Of a stretch of 64,000 bases of DNA, positions 7,794-16,112 are shown piece after piece. Each line of letters begins with the position of its first letter. Position 1 is the stretch's first letter. Under the pieces are notes generated by a model that was not told where the DNA came from, did no database searches, and was given only the letters and a program-made list of their open reading frames with translations. Source of the stretch: JACKJK01 sp046159835 (GTDB lineage Bacteria > Pseudomonadota > Alphaproteobacteria > Rhizobiales > Tepidamorphaceae). The stretch is taken from NCBI RefSeq assembly GCF_046159835.1, contig NZ_JBJXCY010000001.1, positions 806,001 to 870,000 of the forward strand, given 5' to 3'. The position numbers and the translations under genes were made by a program.

Positions 7794-8747
7794 GTGCGTG
7801 CCGTCTTGAGCATTCATCCGCGCGCGATCGTGTGCCTGTCGCTCGCGCTGTGCGTCCTCGCTATTCCGGCCTACGCGCAAAGTCCGGTCGAGGACGCAGC
7901 GCAATCCGTCGTCTCGGTTCTGCCGCTCTGGCAGGGTCGCGCGCCGGACCAGGAAGCACCCGAAGGCACCGGCATCGTCATCGGCGACGGGCAATGGATC
8001 GTCACCGCCGCGCATGTGCTCGGCAACGCAAAACGCGTCTTCGTGCGCGATGCCGATGGCATGGTGCTGGAAGCCTCGCCCGGCCCTGTGAGCGACGCGA
8101 CAGACATCGCCCTGCTGCGTATCGAGGAACCGCGCAAGCCTGCCGAGTGGGCGGACGGTGATCTCGCCCCGGGAGACAAGGTCTGCGCTGTCGGCAACGC
8201 CTTCGGCCTTGACCACACGCTGACCTGCGGCGTCGTTTCGGCGATTAACCGCTCTGACGTCGGCTTCAATGCCATCGAGGATTTCGTCCAGACCGATGCC
8301 GCCGTGAACCCCGGCATGTCCGGTGGCGCGCTGGTTGACGGGGAGGGCAGGCTCGTCGGCCTGCTGTCGGCCATCTTCGCCAAGGATTCCGACGCCAATA
8401 TCGGCGTCAACTTCGCCGTCTCCGCAAGCCTCGCCCGCGCCGTCACTTCCGGGCTGATGGAGCAGGGCACATTCCAGCCTGTCGCCATCGGGGCTGCCTA
8501 CCGCCCGGTTCCGGGCTTCGGCGAGACAGGGCCGACCGGCGCGCTGGTCGTTTCCGTAGCGGCAGACAGTGCCGCTGCCCTTGCCGGGCTGGAGGAGGGC
8601 GATACCATCTTGCGTGCAGGCGCCCGCCGGGTGCACGGTCCCGGTGACATGCGCGCTGCACTGGCGCTTCTTGCTGCCGGCGAGACGCTGGCGCTGGACG
8701 TGCTGCGCGGCGACACCCGCAAGACCCTTCAAATCACGCCGCAATGA
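7794..8747 (+). CDS. DegP-like periplasmic serine protease with PDZ domain
   Basis: A 317-residue exported S1C-family protease. With the GTG at 7794 the protein opens with a normal signal peptide ending AIPAYAQ; an in-frame ATG at 7749 would overlap the preceding small gene by 38 bases, and no strong ribosome site decides between them. The catalytic triad is His74 (TAAHVLG), Asp104 (DATDIALL) and Ser176 in NPGMSGGAL, where Met replaces the usual Asn of GNSGG. A single PDZ domain covers about residues 210-315. Lying inside the formate dehydrogenase cluster, it may serve quality control of the exported enzyme; that role is inference. Confidence 0.85.
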   Translation: MRAVLSIHPRAIVCLSLALCVLAIPAYAQSPVEDAAQSVVSVLPLWQGRAPDQEAPEGTGIVIGDGQWIVTAAHVLGNAKRVFVRDADGMVLEASPGPVSDATDIALLRIEEPRKPAEWADGDLAPGDKVCAVGNAFGLDHTLTCGVVSAINRSDVGFNAIEDFVQTDAAVNPGMSGGALVDGEGRLVGLLSAIFAKDSDANIGVNFAVSASLARAVTSGLMEQGTFQPVAIGAAYRPVPGFGETGPTGALVVSVAADSAAALAGLEEGDTILRAGARRVHGPGDMRAALALLAAGETLALDVLRGDTRKTLQITPQ

Positions 8748-8774
8748 GCGGCGTCCACCACGGGAAACAGTTTC

Positions 8775-8957
8775 ATGGATGAAGACAAGGCAAACATGGC
8801 CATTCGCAAGTTCCTCAAGCAGGTCGGCGTGACCTCGCAGCGCGAGATCGAGGAACTGCTGCGCAACAGCGACGGAAAGCCGGTGACGGTGAAGATGGTG
8901 CTGACGGCGGAAGGCACGGACCTGCACCACGAAGTCGAGCAGACGATCGCCGGGTGA
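8775..8957 (+). CDS. DUF6494-family small protein
   Basis: A 60-residue cytoplasmic protein with the conserved core MAIRKFLKQVGVTSQREIEE, then a short beta-like C-terminal part (PVTVKMVLTAEG). I recognise the family as DUF6494, small proteins of unknown function common in alphaproteobacteria. Its stop codon overlaps the GTG start of the next gene, so the two are probably translationally coupled. GGGAAACAG precedes the ATG. Being between a periplasmic protease and a ligase-like protein in the formate dehydrogenase cluster suggests an accessory role, but nothing in the sequence tells which. Confidence 0.75.
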   Translation: MDEDKANMAIRKFLKQVGVTSQREIEELLRNSDGKPVTVKMVLTAEGTDLHHEVEQTIAG

Positions 8958-9784
8958 GCGACTACCCGACATATGCGCCGCCATCTGCGGCCGAGCCTGC
9001 CGCCGAGACGGTTGAGCAGGCGCCGTCTCCGCTTGGCGAGCCGGAGTTTCCACCGCTTCTGACCGGTCACGAGATCGGTGCGGACGAGGATGCCTTTGTG
9101 CGCGCAACCGAAGGCGCGCGCGCTGGGCGCCTGGAAGCCGGTGATTTCCTCTGGAAGCGCACGCGCGATGCCTTCGACACGGCCATCGTGCTGGAACCGG
9201 ACGTACCGCGTGCGCGCGCGGCCGAATTCGCCTTCGTCGCGCAGGTCGCCTTTGCCGACAGCTTCGGCGCGATCAGCCCGCCCGAAGTCGCGCTGACATT
9301 CGGGTGGCCGAACGCGCTGCGGCTCAATGGCGGGCGGATCGGCCACCTGCGGCTGGCCATTTCGCCGGAGGACGACGCGGACGGCGCGCCGCTGTGGATG
9401 GTGGCGGGGCTGAGCCTCGTGGTGCGTCACGAGCGCTACGATGTCGAACCGGGCAACATGCCCGACATCACCACCTTCGAGGAGGAGGGCTGCGGCGACG
9501 TCGACACGATTGAACTCATCTCGTCCTTCGCTCGCCATCTTCTCGTTTGGATTCACACCTGGAGCGAGGACGGCTTTGCCGCCGTCCACGAGACCTATCT
9601 CTTCCGCGCCGACGGCCACAAGGAAGACACCGAACTTGAAAGCGGCGGCCAGTCCGCATCCGGCACCTTCATGGGTCTGGACGAGAATGGCGGCGCGCTG
9701 ATAAAGCGCGCGGACGGCTCGATGGTAGCGCTGCCAGCGCTGCCCGGCCTGCTCGCCGAACCCGGTATCGGAACCCGGTCGTGA
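8954..9784 (+). CDS. biotin/lipoate-protein-ligase-like family protein
   Basis: A 276-residue protein that I place in the biotin/lipoate ligase-like family (with DUF4444) seen in alphaproteobacterial formate dehydrogenase clusters. Visible features are the N-terminal proline-rich segment, AGDFLWKR, VALTFGWPNALRLNGGRIGHLRL (about residues 114-136) and HTWSEDGFAAVHETYLFRA. The GRRGGHG-like biotin ligase signature and the usual catalytic lysine are not obvious, so real ligase activity is uncertain. It starts with GTG overlapping the DUF6494 stop and ends overlapping the DUF6505 start. The set may attach or carry a cofactor needed by the dehydrogenase; this is inference. Confidence 0.65.
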   Translation: MSDYPTYAPPSAAEPAAETVEQAPSPLGEPEFPPLLTGHEIGADEDAFVRATEGARAGRLEAGDFLWKRTRDAFDTAIVLEPDVPRARAAEFAFVAQVAFADSFGAISPPEVALTFGWPNALRLNGGRIGHLRLAISPEDDADGAPLWMVAGLSLVVRHERYDVEPGNMPDITTFEEEGCGDVDTIELISSFARHLLVWIHTWSEDGFAAVHETYLFRADGHKEDTELESGGQSASGTFMGLDENGGALIKRADGSMVALPALPGLLAEPGIGTRS

Positions 9785-10269
9785 AGCTTCTGCGCACGAT
9801 CCGCTTCGACCAGTCCGACGACCACGTGTTTGAAACGGCGGCGGCCTCCGACGAATGGGCGGTTTCAGGCGCGTTCGAGTTCGCCGAACTGCCGCCCGAC
9901 GAGATCAAGGGCAAGACCAAGCAGGCCTTCGCCAACGGCTTCATGTCGCTGGAGAGCTTCGGGCGGTCGACATTCGTGAGCGTCGCCACGATCGAGACCG
10001 ACCAGCTCGCCCGGCTGACAGACGAACTCGCCGATCATTTCTGCAGGCACTACGGCGCGCCCGATATTGAAGCCGCGCGTCCCGTCGCAACCGAGGAAAT
10101 CGCCTTCGCGACAAGTCTCGTCGCGGAAGTGCCGATCAACACCGTTTTCACCGTGCGCCGCACGCTGGACGATGACAACGCGATCCGCGAGGAATTCCGC
10201 ACCGTCACGCCGCCTGCCGCGCCGGTCCACAGCAAGATCTGGGATGTCGTCGATGACAACGACACTTGA
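9781..10269 (+). CDS. DUF6505-family protein
   Basis: A 162-residue protein beginning MKLLRTIRFDQSDDHVFE, which I recognise as DUF6505, a family of unknown function in Rhizobiales. It has no signal peptide or membrane segment and is mixed alpha/beta in character. The GTG start overlaps the stop of the ligase-like gene by four bases, and its 3' end overlaps the DUF6352 start by 17 bases, so the translation of all three looks linked. No catalytic motif is visible. Confidence 0.75.
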   Translation: MKLLRTIRFDQSDDHVFETAAASDEWAVSGAFEFAELPPDEIKGKTKQAFANGFMSLESFGRSTFVSVATIETDQLARLTDELADHFCRHYGAPDIEAARPVATEEIAFATSLVAEVPINTVFTVRRTLDDDNAIREEFRTVTPPAAPVHSKIWDVVDDNDT

Positions 10270-11296
10270 GCACCGCACCGTTGGACGCGACTTCTGGCGC
10301 TCCGCCGGAATTCACCTGCTGGACCGCGACGACAACGGCCGTCTGACTGTGACGGCAGACTTCCTGAGGGCCTATTTCACCCGGCCGGAAATTCACCCGG
10401 TCGAGGAATCCTGCGCCGCCGAGAACGCCCTGTTCGAAGCCCTGATGGAAGACCCGTTACGCGCCGTGGGCGATGCCGAGATTGCGGCAATCGCCGACGA
10501 GGACGCGCGCGAGAACTACCGCATCGTTGTCGATTTCCGCGACCATCTCGCCAGCAACAAGACGCTCGAAGCCGCCTATCTCGCGATCTTCACGTCAGCC
10601 GACGCACCACGCGTGCCGCCGGTCTTCGTCGACCAGATGGTGCACGTGATCCTCGCCAACATCCTCGCCGATGTGCGCGATCCGATGCGCCTGCGCGCGG
10701 CTGAACTGTTCTTCCGCGAGCAGAATGTCAGCCTCGACGATGGCCGCGTGATGCTGGCGGACGAGGAAATCGTCGAGATGTACGCCAAGACCGGCGGCAT
10801 GGGCGGGCTCGGTCAGTTGCTGGTGGAATCCAACACCACCCGCAATGTCAGTCTCGACGTGATCGACGACGACAATTCCGGGATCTACTGGGAACGCTCC
10901 GACAGGTTCGACACGGTCGTCGACTTCCGCTTCACGCAGCCGGCCCTGGATGCCTTTGCCCGCGTGCTGGAGGCCTGGGTCGGGCACTTCTTCGGCGTGC
11001 GCACCCGCATCCAGCCGATGCAGTCCATCAAGGACGAGCGCTGGTCGTGGCACGTCGGGCTGGACGCCGAGGCGACCCGCATTCTCAACGGCCTCTACAA
11101 TGGCGAGGACGTGGCGACCGCCGACCTCGACCAGGTCATTGCGCTGTTCCGCATGGAGTTTGCCGACGCCAAGGTGTTGAGCGCGTCCATGCAGGGCAAG
11201 CCGGTCTATCTCGGCCTGGCGATGACACGCGGCAACCGACTGCGCATGAAGCCGCAGAACCTGCTGACCAACCTGCCGCTGGCGAGCACATCATGA
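10253..11296 (+). CDS. DUF6352-family protein
   Basis: A 347-residue soluble protein beginning MTTTLEHRTVGRDFWRSAG. I place it in DUF6352, a family of unknown function that accompanies DUF6505 in alphaproteobacteria. It has well-spaced acidic and aromatic residues (DFLRAYFTRPEIHP, WSWHVGLDAEATRILNGLY) and no transmembrane segments. I chose the ATG at 10253, giving a short overlap with DUF6505; an upstream in-frame ATG at 10067 would run far into that gene. The stop overlaps the next start in ATGA. Its gene order suggests a partner of the formate dehydrogenase accessory set. Confidence 0.75.
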   Translation: MTTTLEHRTVGRDFWRSAGIHLLDRDDNGRLTVTADFLRAYFTRPEIHPVEESCAAENALFEALMEDPLRAVGDAEIAAIADEDARENYRIVVDFRDHLASNKTLEAAYLAIFTSADAPRVPPVFVDQMVHVILANILADVRDPMRLRAAELFFREQNVSLDDGRVMLADEEIVEMYAKTGGMGGLGQLLVESNTTRNVSLDVIDDDNSGIYWERSDRFDTVVDFRFTQPALDAFARVLEAWVGHFFGVRTRIQPMQSIKDERWSWHVGLDAEATRILNGLYNGEDVATADLDQVIALFRMEFADAKVLSASMQGKPVYLGLAMTRGNRLRMKPQNLLTNLPLASTS

Positions 11297-11583
11297 ACGA
11301 GACAACCGAAGCCGGATTTGCTGATTCCGTTTGGGCGAAGGTCATCGCCCTCGTGCTGATCCTGGCCTGCGCCGCGATCATCGCGTGGCAGCACCGCGAG
11401 GCGTTCTTGCCATCGGCGCAGGATGCTGCGTCGGCCAATCCGCAGCTTGATGCCTGCATTGCCGAGCGCACGGGCCAGGTCGACAAGATGCGCGCCGATG
11501 GCGTGATCGATGACCGGCAGGCGGACAGCTTCCGCACCCGCGCGATCCAGTTCTGCCAGCAGCAGTTTCCGCCGCAGAACTGA
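11293..11583 (+). CDS. 96-residue single-pass membrane protein
   Basis: A small protein with one hydrophobic helix (VWAKVIALVLILACAAIIAW, residues about 14-33) and a periplasmic-looking tail holding two cysteines (DACIAERTG and IQFCQQQF), which could form a disulfide. The start overlaps the DUF6352 stop in ATGA. It is the last gene of the forward chain, five bases short of the stop of the reverse-strand polyferredoxin. No family recognised. The coupling to DUF6352 implies a shared task, perhaps anchoring. Confidence 0.7.
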   Translation: MNETTEAGFADSVWAKVIALVLILACAAIIAWQHREAFLPSAQDAASANPQLDACIAERTGQVDKMRADGVIDDRQADSFRTRAIQFCQQQFPPQN

Positions 11584-11587
11584 CCCC

Positions 11588-13672
11588 TCAGGAGTCCTTC
11601 AGGAAGTCTTCCAGCGACAGCTCGTCGTCCGCGATGCCTTCATCGCGCGCCTTGAGGTAGTCGTCGGTGGTGACGAGCCGTGGACGTGTGCCGCTGCGGA
11701 ACGGATCGTCTGCACGCTCCGCCATCGCCTGGACCCGGCAATCCTCGCACATCTCGATGACGTTCTCGGAGCCTTCCTCGGCGAACATCGAATGCTTGCC
11801 GGCAAGCTGCGCGGAGATGCGCCGGATCGTTTTGGCGGAGCCGAACGGCTTGCCGCAGCGCACGCAGCAGAATGGCTCTTCCTCGTTGAGGACCACCTGT
11901 TCCAGCGCCGTGTTGGTGAAGTTGTAGCGCGGGTCCAGCGTGATGACCTTTTCCGGGCACGCCTTCGAACACAGCCCGCACTGCACGCAAGACTGCTCCT
12001 GGAAGCGAACCTGCGGTTTGTCGGGATTGTCGAACAGCGCGTTGGCCGGGCAGACAGATACGCAGGCGAGGCACAGCGTGCAGCCTTCGGTATCAATCTG
12101 GATACGCCCATACGGTGCCGCCTGGGGCAGGGCGATCAGCTCCGGCTTCTGGGGCGCCGTTTCGCGCAGTGCGCCGATGGTCGCGCGCGCGACTTCACGC
12201 TTGTTGCCAAGCGCGGCAAAGCTCTGCGGCTTAATGGCGGCATGGGCGGATTTTGCGAAAAGCTTCGCGTCCACCACATCCGGGTCGGCATCGTCGATGA
12301 TCTCGATGCGGCCGGTGCCATGGCCGAGCCCGGCCAGCATCGCATCCGCGACCGCACGCTGCGGCAAGAGGCCGGCATGGTCGTCGGGCCGGTTCGGGTC
12401 AGCGAGAACGATGACGCGCGCGGCACCCGCCGCAAATGCTGCCAGCACCAGGTCATGCCCGATGGTACCTGACGAATAGACCGCCAGCGGCAGCACGTTG
12501 GCAGGCAGCCCGCGCCCGAAACGCGCCAGCGCGGAGATCATTTCCGCACCGTGGGTCTCGTCGTGGAAGAGCACGGCGGGCGCGCGGCCCCCGGCCTTCG
12601 CGTATGTGCCGACAAGCGTGCGCAGCCGCGCGATGGTGTCGGTGCGCGGCGGGAAGTCGTAGCTCGCAGCGCCCGTGGGACAGACCGCGCTGCAATTGCC
12701 GCAGCCCGCGCAGATGCCGTTATCGAATGCGACGATATCGCCTGCATCGGTGATGGCGCCGGCCGGGCAGACGTCGATGCAATTGTTGCAGCCGACCTGT
12801 CCGGAGCGGCCGTGGGCGCAGATGTCCGGGTCGTAGTCGACATAGATCGGCTTTTCGAACTCGCCGACATACTCGACGATTTCGAACAGCGCATCGGCGA
12901 TGGCGACGGGGTTGTTCGGATCGACGCGGAAATAGCCGCTGCGCTTCTCCGCACCGGTGAAGAGCGGCGTGCCGCCCGACAAGTCGAGAATGAGGTCGCA
13001 CTGGGCGCTCGCCCCGTCGCGCGCCATCAGGAACTGGGCCTGCGCGCGCGAGGAGGGCATCATCGGCGCGTAGCCGTCGACGATCACCTCGAACTGGCCG
13101 AGTGACCCGGCAGCGCGGTTGATGCGCCCGGTATAGATCGGCACTTCGCCGGTCGCCGGAGGAACGATCCCGCGCGGGTCGCTCAACAACACGCTGGGCG
13201 AAAGCCGGTGCGACATCTTCAGCGCCGCATCCAGCGCCACCTGTCCCGCACCGTAGACGAGGCAAACGCCGCCCGAGGAGATCGAGCGTTCGCGCGCCGG
13301 CGTCACCTCGACCGTGGCCGTTGCGAGCAGGGCGGCCATCTTTGCGTTGAGGTCGGCCCGGTCGCTGCGCGCCTGCGGCTTCATCCAGCCGGCGGCCTCG
13401 CGGATATTGGTGAAGTTGAGTGGTGTGGTTGAGCCAAGCTCCTCGGCAAATTCGCGAAACAGCGGGGCTTCCTGCGTGCAGGCAACCAGCACCGGAGCCT
13501 CGTCGCCAAGCGCTGCCTGGAAACGCTCGATCTCGGTGCGGCACAGGTTGGAATGCACGCTGCCCGGTTCGCAGCCCAGCGCATCGGCCAGCGCGGTCGC
13601 GTCGATCTCCATCGTGCGCTCGCAGTTGCACACGAGAACCTTCCGCCCGTCACGCTCCAGGTATGGTTTCAA
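11588..13672 (-). CDS. large 4Fe-4S polyferredoxin, HdrA-like
   Basis: A 694-residue cytoplasmic protein with four [4Fe-4S] motifs in two pairs: a central pair (GCNNCIDVCP, whose first cysteine is set back as C-x9-C, and CAGCGNCSAVCP) and a C-terminal pair (CTLCLACVSVCP and CVQCGLCSKACP). An N-terminal CNCE motif and a late CVRCG...CEDC zinc-finger-like group add more cysteines. I chose the TTG at 13672 because GGAGGAG stands seven bases ahead of it; an upstream TTG at 13732 is possible. The protein resembles electron-transfer units near formate dehydrogenases and may feed electrons between soluble carriers. It is convergent with the forward chain. Confidence 0.8.
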   Translation of the reverse strand: MKPYLERDGRKVLVCNCERTMEIDATALADALGCEPGSVHSNLCRTEIERFQAALGDEAPVLVACTQEAPLFREFAEELGSTTPLNFTNIREAAGWMKPQARSDRADLNAKMAALLATATVEVTPARERSISSGGVCLVYGAGQVALDAALKMSHRLSPSVLLSDPRGIVPPATGEVPIYTGRINRAAGSLGQFEVIVDGYAPMMPSSRAQAQFLMARDGASAQCDLILDLSGGTPLFTGAEKRSGYFRVDPNNPVAIADALFEIVEYVGEFEKPIYVDYDPDICAHGRSGQVGCNNCIDVCPAGAITDAGDIVAFDNGICAGCGNCSAVCPTGAASYDFPPRTDTIARLRTLVGTYAKAGGRAPAVLFHDETHGAEMISALARFGRGLPANVLPLAVYSSGTIGHDLVLAAFAAGAARVIVLADPNRPDDHAGLLPQRAVADAMLAGLGHGTGRIEIIDDADPDVVDAKLFAKSAHAAIKPQSFAALGNKREVARATIGALRETAPQKPELIALPQAAPYGRIQIDTEGCTLCLACVSVCPANALFDNPDKPQVRFQEQSCVQCGLCSKACPEKVITLDPRYNFTNTALEQVVLNEEEPFCCVRCGKPFGSAKTIRRISAQLAGKHSMFAEEGSENVIEMCEDCRVQAMAERADDPFRSGTRPRLVTTDDYLKARDEGIADDELSLEDFLKDS

Positions 13673-13836
13673 GCCGCCGCTCCTCCATGTGCCGGGACCC
13701 TGTCTCAGGCCCTCTTTCGGTCTGGCGATCAAATACTATAATCATTCTAAAAATCATACGGCTTGCTGTACATCACACAAGCCCGCATCGTGCATTGCGC
13801 CGCTTTGGCGCACGCGCGCAGGGAGATGAAACAGAC
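13673..13836. promoter_or_regulatory. divergent promoter region between the polyferredoxin and DUF3305 genes
   Basis: This gap is AT-rich at 13728-13758, including TATAAT at 13737-13742 on the forward strand, and contains an inverted repeat GGCTTG/CAAGCC (13760-13765 and 13778-13783). Both flanking genes point away from it, so promoters for both should be here. I cannot assign -35 boxes with confidence. Confidence 0.4.
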
Positions 13837-14457
13837 GTGTCGAATACGCCCGACGAGAGCGAACGGACCGCCGCAGACGATGCGCAACACGAATACGGGG
13901 CAGACCTGCCAGTAACTGTGTCGCAGCGGGTGTCGGTCGTCGTCGAACGGCGGCCTTCGGAAAACCGCTGGATCGACGAGACGTGGATGCCCGTCGGCAT
14001 CGTGCCGGCGGCCGAGGACCGCGACACCTGGCGGCTGCTGCGCGAGGCAGACGGCGTCGAGACCTATCTGGCCGCGACGCTGACACTGTCCCTGCATCGC
14101 TCGGAAGTCGAGGCTTACAAGCTGAACCTGAGCAACGACGTGCCGACGGTGCTGATCGTGATGACGCCGTCCGAATCCGGCGACATGCCCTATGACGTGG
14201 TGCTTGCCACCTGCGCGGCCTACGAGGCGGAAGGCTACCTCATGGGTGGCGACGAGCTGGTCGAACCGGTGCCGATGCCGCCGGCCTTCATTGCGTGGGT
14301 GAAGGAATTTGCCGATGCGCGCTATGCACCCGCCGCGTTCGTGAAGCGCCACCGCGACAAGGCGCCCGCGCTCGTGGACCACAAGTTCGGCAAGGACCCG
14401 ATCTTCGCGCGCACCGGGCGCTATGAAGCTGGCGAGGATGACGGCGATGGCCTCTGA
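13837..14457 (+). CDS. DUF3305-domain protein
   Basis: A 206-residue protein whose central part (VSQRVSVVVERRPSENRWIDETWMPVGIVP) is typical of DUF3305, a family of unknown function linked to formate dehydrogenase clusters in alphaproteobacteria. I chose the GTG at 13837, which follows AGGGAGATGA; longer in-frame versions would read back through the divergent promoter into the polyferredoxin gene. It has no signal or membrane segment. The 3' end overlaps the DUF3306 start, and the two families usually occur together, so they probably form a complex or act in sequence during enzyme maturation. Confidence 0.8.
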   Translation: MSNTPDESERTAADDAQHEYGADLPVTVSQRVSVVVERRPSENRWIDETWMPVGIVPAAEDRDTWRLLREADGVETYLAATLTLSLHRSEVEAYKLNLSNDVPTVLIVMTPSESGDMPYDVVLATCAAYEAEGYLMGGDELVEPVPMPPAFIAWVKEFADARYAPAAFVKRHRDKAPALVDHKFGKDPIFARTGRYEAGEDDGDGL

Positions 14458-15169
14458 AGACAATTTCCTGTCGCGCTGGTCGCGCCTGAAACGCGCGCCA
14501 GAACCGCTGCCCGAAGAGGTCGAGCCGGAGGCGGAAGCCGCCAGCGAGCCTGAAGAGGTTCCGCTGGACGAAGAGGCGAGCGAGATTGCCACACTCCACA
14601 CCGATGATCCCGGCGCAATCGCCGATCACGGGGAGGCCGCGCCCGCTGCACCACATCCCGCCGAGCTGATCGACATCGATTCGCTCGACAACGCGTCCGA
14701 CTTCAGCGCCTTCGTGAAGAAGGGCGTTCCCGCCGCCTTGCAGCGACAGGCGCTGCGCAAGCTGTGGACGCTCGATCCTGTCTACGGCCAGCTTGATGGC
14801 CTTAACGACTACGAGAACATGGTGGAGTGCTTTGGCATCGCCGACCTCGCGCCCGGCGGCAGCAGCTGGCAGGTCGGCCGCGGCTTCATGACCGACGAGG
14901 ATTTCGCCCAGATCAATGAACGCGGCGGCTATGGCGCGCGTGAAGAGGAAGACGAGGACGCCGAGGATGCGGAGACCGGCGAAGAGGACGAAGACGCCGA
15001 AGAGGAGCTGATCGCAGCCGAGGACGGCGCGGAGGTCGAGGCGGACGACGAAGTGGACGGTGAAGACGGGGAGGGCGAAGGCGACGAAGACGGCGATGAC
15101 GCCCGCCACGTCGCGCAGGCCGACGAATCGTCGGAATTCGACGTCGACGATGACGAGGATATCGTCTGA
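14447..15169 (+). CDS. DUF3306-domain protein with very acidic tail
   Basis: A 240-residue protein opening with the DUF3306 signature DNFLSRWSRLKRA and a central helical part (FVKKGVPAALQRQALRKLWTLDPVYGQLDGLNDY). From about residue 165 it is almost all Glu, Asp, Gly and Ala. I chose the ATG at 14447 because GAGGA lies about eight bases before it; in-frame ATGs at 14423 and 14438 are alternatives. The acidic tail is strongly charged and likely disordered; it may help bind a partner. Function unknown; association with DUF3305 and formate dehydrogenase is the main clue. Confidence 0.8.
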   Translation: MASEDNFLSRWSRLKRAPEPLPEEVEPEAEAASEPEEVPLDEEASEIATLHTDDPGAIADHGEAAPAAPHPAELIDIDSLDNASDFSAFVKKGVPAALQRQALRKLWTLDPVYGQLDGLNDYENMVECFGIADLAPGGSSWQVGRGFMTDEDFAQINERGGYGAREEEDEDAEDAETGEEDEDAEEELIAAEDGAEVEADDEVDGEDGEGEGDEDGDDARHVAQADESSEFDVDDDEDIV

Positions 15170-15197
15170 CGAGCCAGCCCCCGCCTGCCTGCTCGCC

Positions 15198-15512
15198 TTA
15201 GTTCAGCGGTGTGTCCGGATCGGCGCCGGCACCGGCAAGATTCGGATCGGCGAGGTGCTGGCGCAGCATCTCCGAGTACTGCTTCACCATGTGCTCCACG
15301 AAGGGTTCGTGCTCGTCCACGCTGAGAACGATATTGGCGACATAGGCGCTGTAGCGCGCCGATGCGAACAGCATCGCGAGGTGCAGTTCGGTCGCCTTGT
15401 ATTTCTCGTTTTCCTTGTTGGCGACGTCGATGAAGCGGTCCGCCACCTTCAGGAAGGCGGTCTCGTCCAGGTGCCCCTCCTTGCGCATCGCGCGCCGTTC
15501 GTTTCGTGACAT
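15198..15512 (-). CDS. DUF3144-like small helical protein
   Basis: A 104-residue protein with the pattern FLKVADRFIDVANKEN...LHLAMLFASARYSAYVANI...MVKQYSEMLRQHLAD, which matches my memory of DUF3144, short all-helical proteins of unknown function. It lies on the reverse strand, 28 bases from the convergent DUF3306 stop. No signal peptide or catalytic motif is seen. The family assignment is tentative, but length, helical amphipathic pattern and clean boundaries support a real gene. Confidence 0.7.
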   Translation of the reverse strand: MSRNERRAMRKEGHLDETAFLKVADRFIDVANKENEKYKATELHLAMLFASARYSAYVANIVLSVDEHEPFVEHMVKQYSEMLRQHLADPNLAGAGADPDTPLN

Positions 15513-15617
15513 GGTCTTCCCGCCCCTGTTGCCCGGTTGAACATCGATCTGTTGCCGGTGGCCCGGCCCGTGCTAGCTAACCCGCCAGTGACACAGGATC
15601 AATTGGCGCGAGACAGC

Positions 15618-15995
15618 ATGACACAGACAGGGGCCTGGCCCACCGAAATCCGCGTATCGGCCGACAAGAAGCGGCTGGTCATCGCATTCGACAACGGCGA
15701 GCGCCACGAACTCGAAGCCGAGTACCTGCGCGTTCTCTCACCGAGCGCCGAGGTACAGGGCCATTCCGCCGCCCAGAAACAGACAGTGCCGGGCAAGCGC
15801 AATGTCGGGATCATGAAGGTCGAGCCGGTCGGCAACTACGCCGTGCGCATCACCTTCGACGACATGCACGATACCGGGATCTATTCGTGGGATTATTTCC
15901 GCAAGCTCGGAACGCGCCACGAGGAGCTGTGGCAGCAATATCTCGACGAGCTTGAGGAGAAGGGGCTGAGCCGCGAGCCGGCCCGGATGCACTGA
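15618..15995 (+). CDS. DUF971-domain protein
   Basis: A 125-residue protein with the DUF971 (gamma-butyrobetaine-hydroxylase-like N-terminal) pattern: WPTEIRVSADKKRLVIAFDNG, LEAEYLRVLSPSAEVQGH and GIYSWDYFRKLG. The domain is about 85-100 residues and is also found next to or fused with Mrp/ApbC iron-sulfur carriers, so a role in Fe-S handling is often suggested. I chose the ATG at 15618, where the domain begins; the in-frame ATG at 15537 would add 27 unlike residues. The strong hairpin downstream may end its transcript. Confidence 0.85.
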   Translation: MTQTGAWPTEIRVSADKKRLVIAFDNGERHELEAEYLRVLSPSAEVQGHSAAQKQTVPGKRNVGIMKVEPVGNYAVRITFDDMHDTGIYSWDYFRKLGTRHEELWQQYLDELEEKGLSREPARMH

Positions 15996-16048
15996 GCATC
16001 GATCGCGGGCAACTCTGTCCGCCGTTTCCAGGTAAATCAGGCCCAGAA

Positions 16049-16084
16049 AAGCCGAAGGCCGGGTCGCTCCCCCAAGCGACCCGG
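16049..16084 (-). terminator. terminator of the L,D-transpeptidase gene
   Basis: CCGGGTCGCT and AGCGACCCGG form a perfect 10-bp stem (16059-16068 and 16075-16084) with a 6-base loop. On the reverse strand it is followed by GGCCTTCGGCTTTTC, giving a T-rich end. It lies between convergent genes and may serve both. Confidence 0.75.
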
Positions 16085-16112
16085 CCCCGCCAGCTAAGTT
16101 GCCTCGAAGGCC

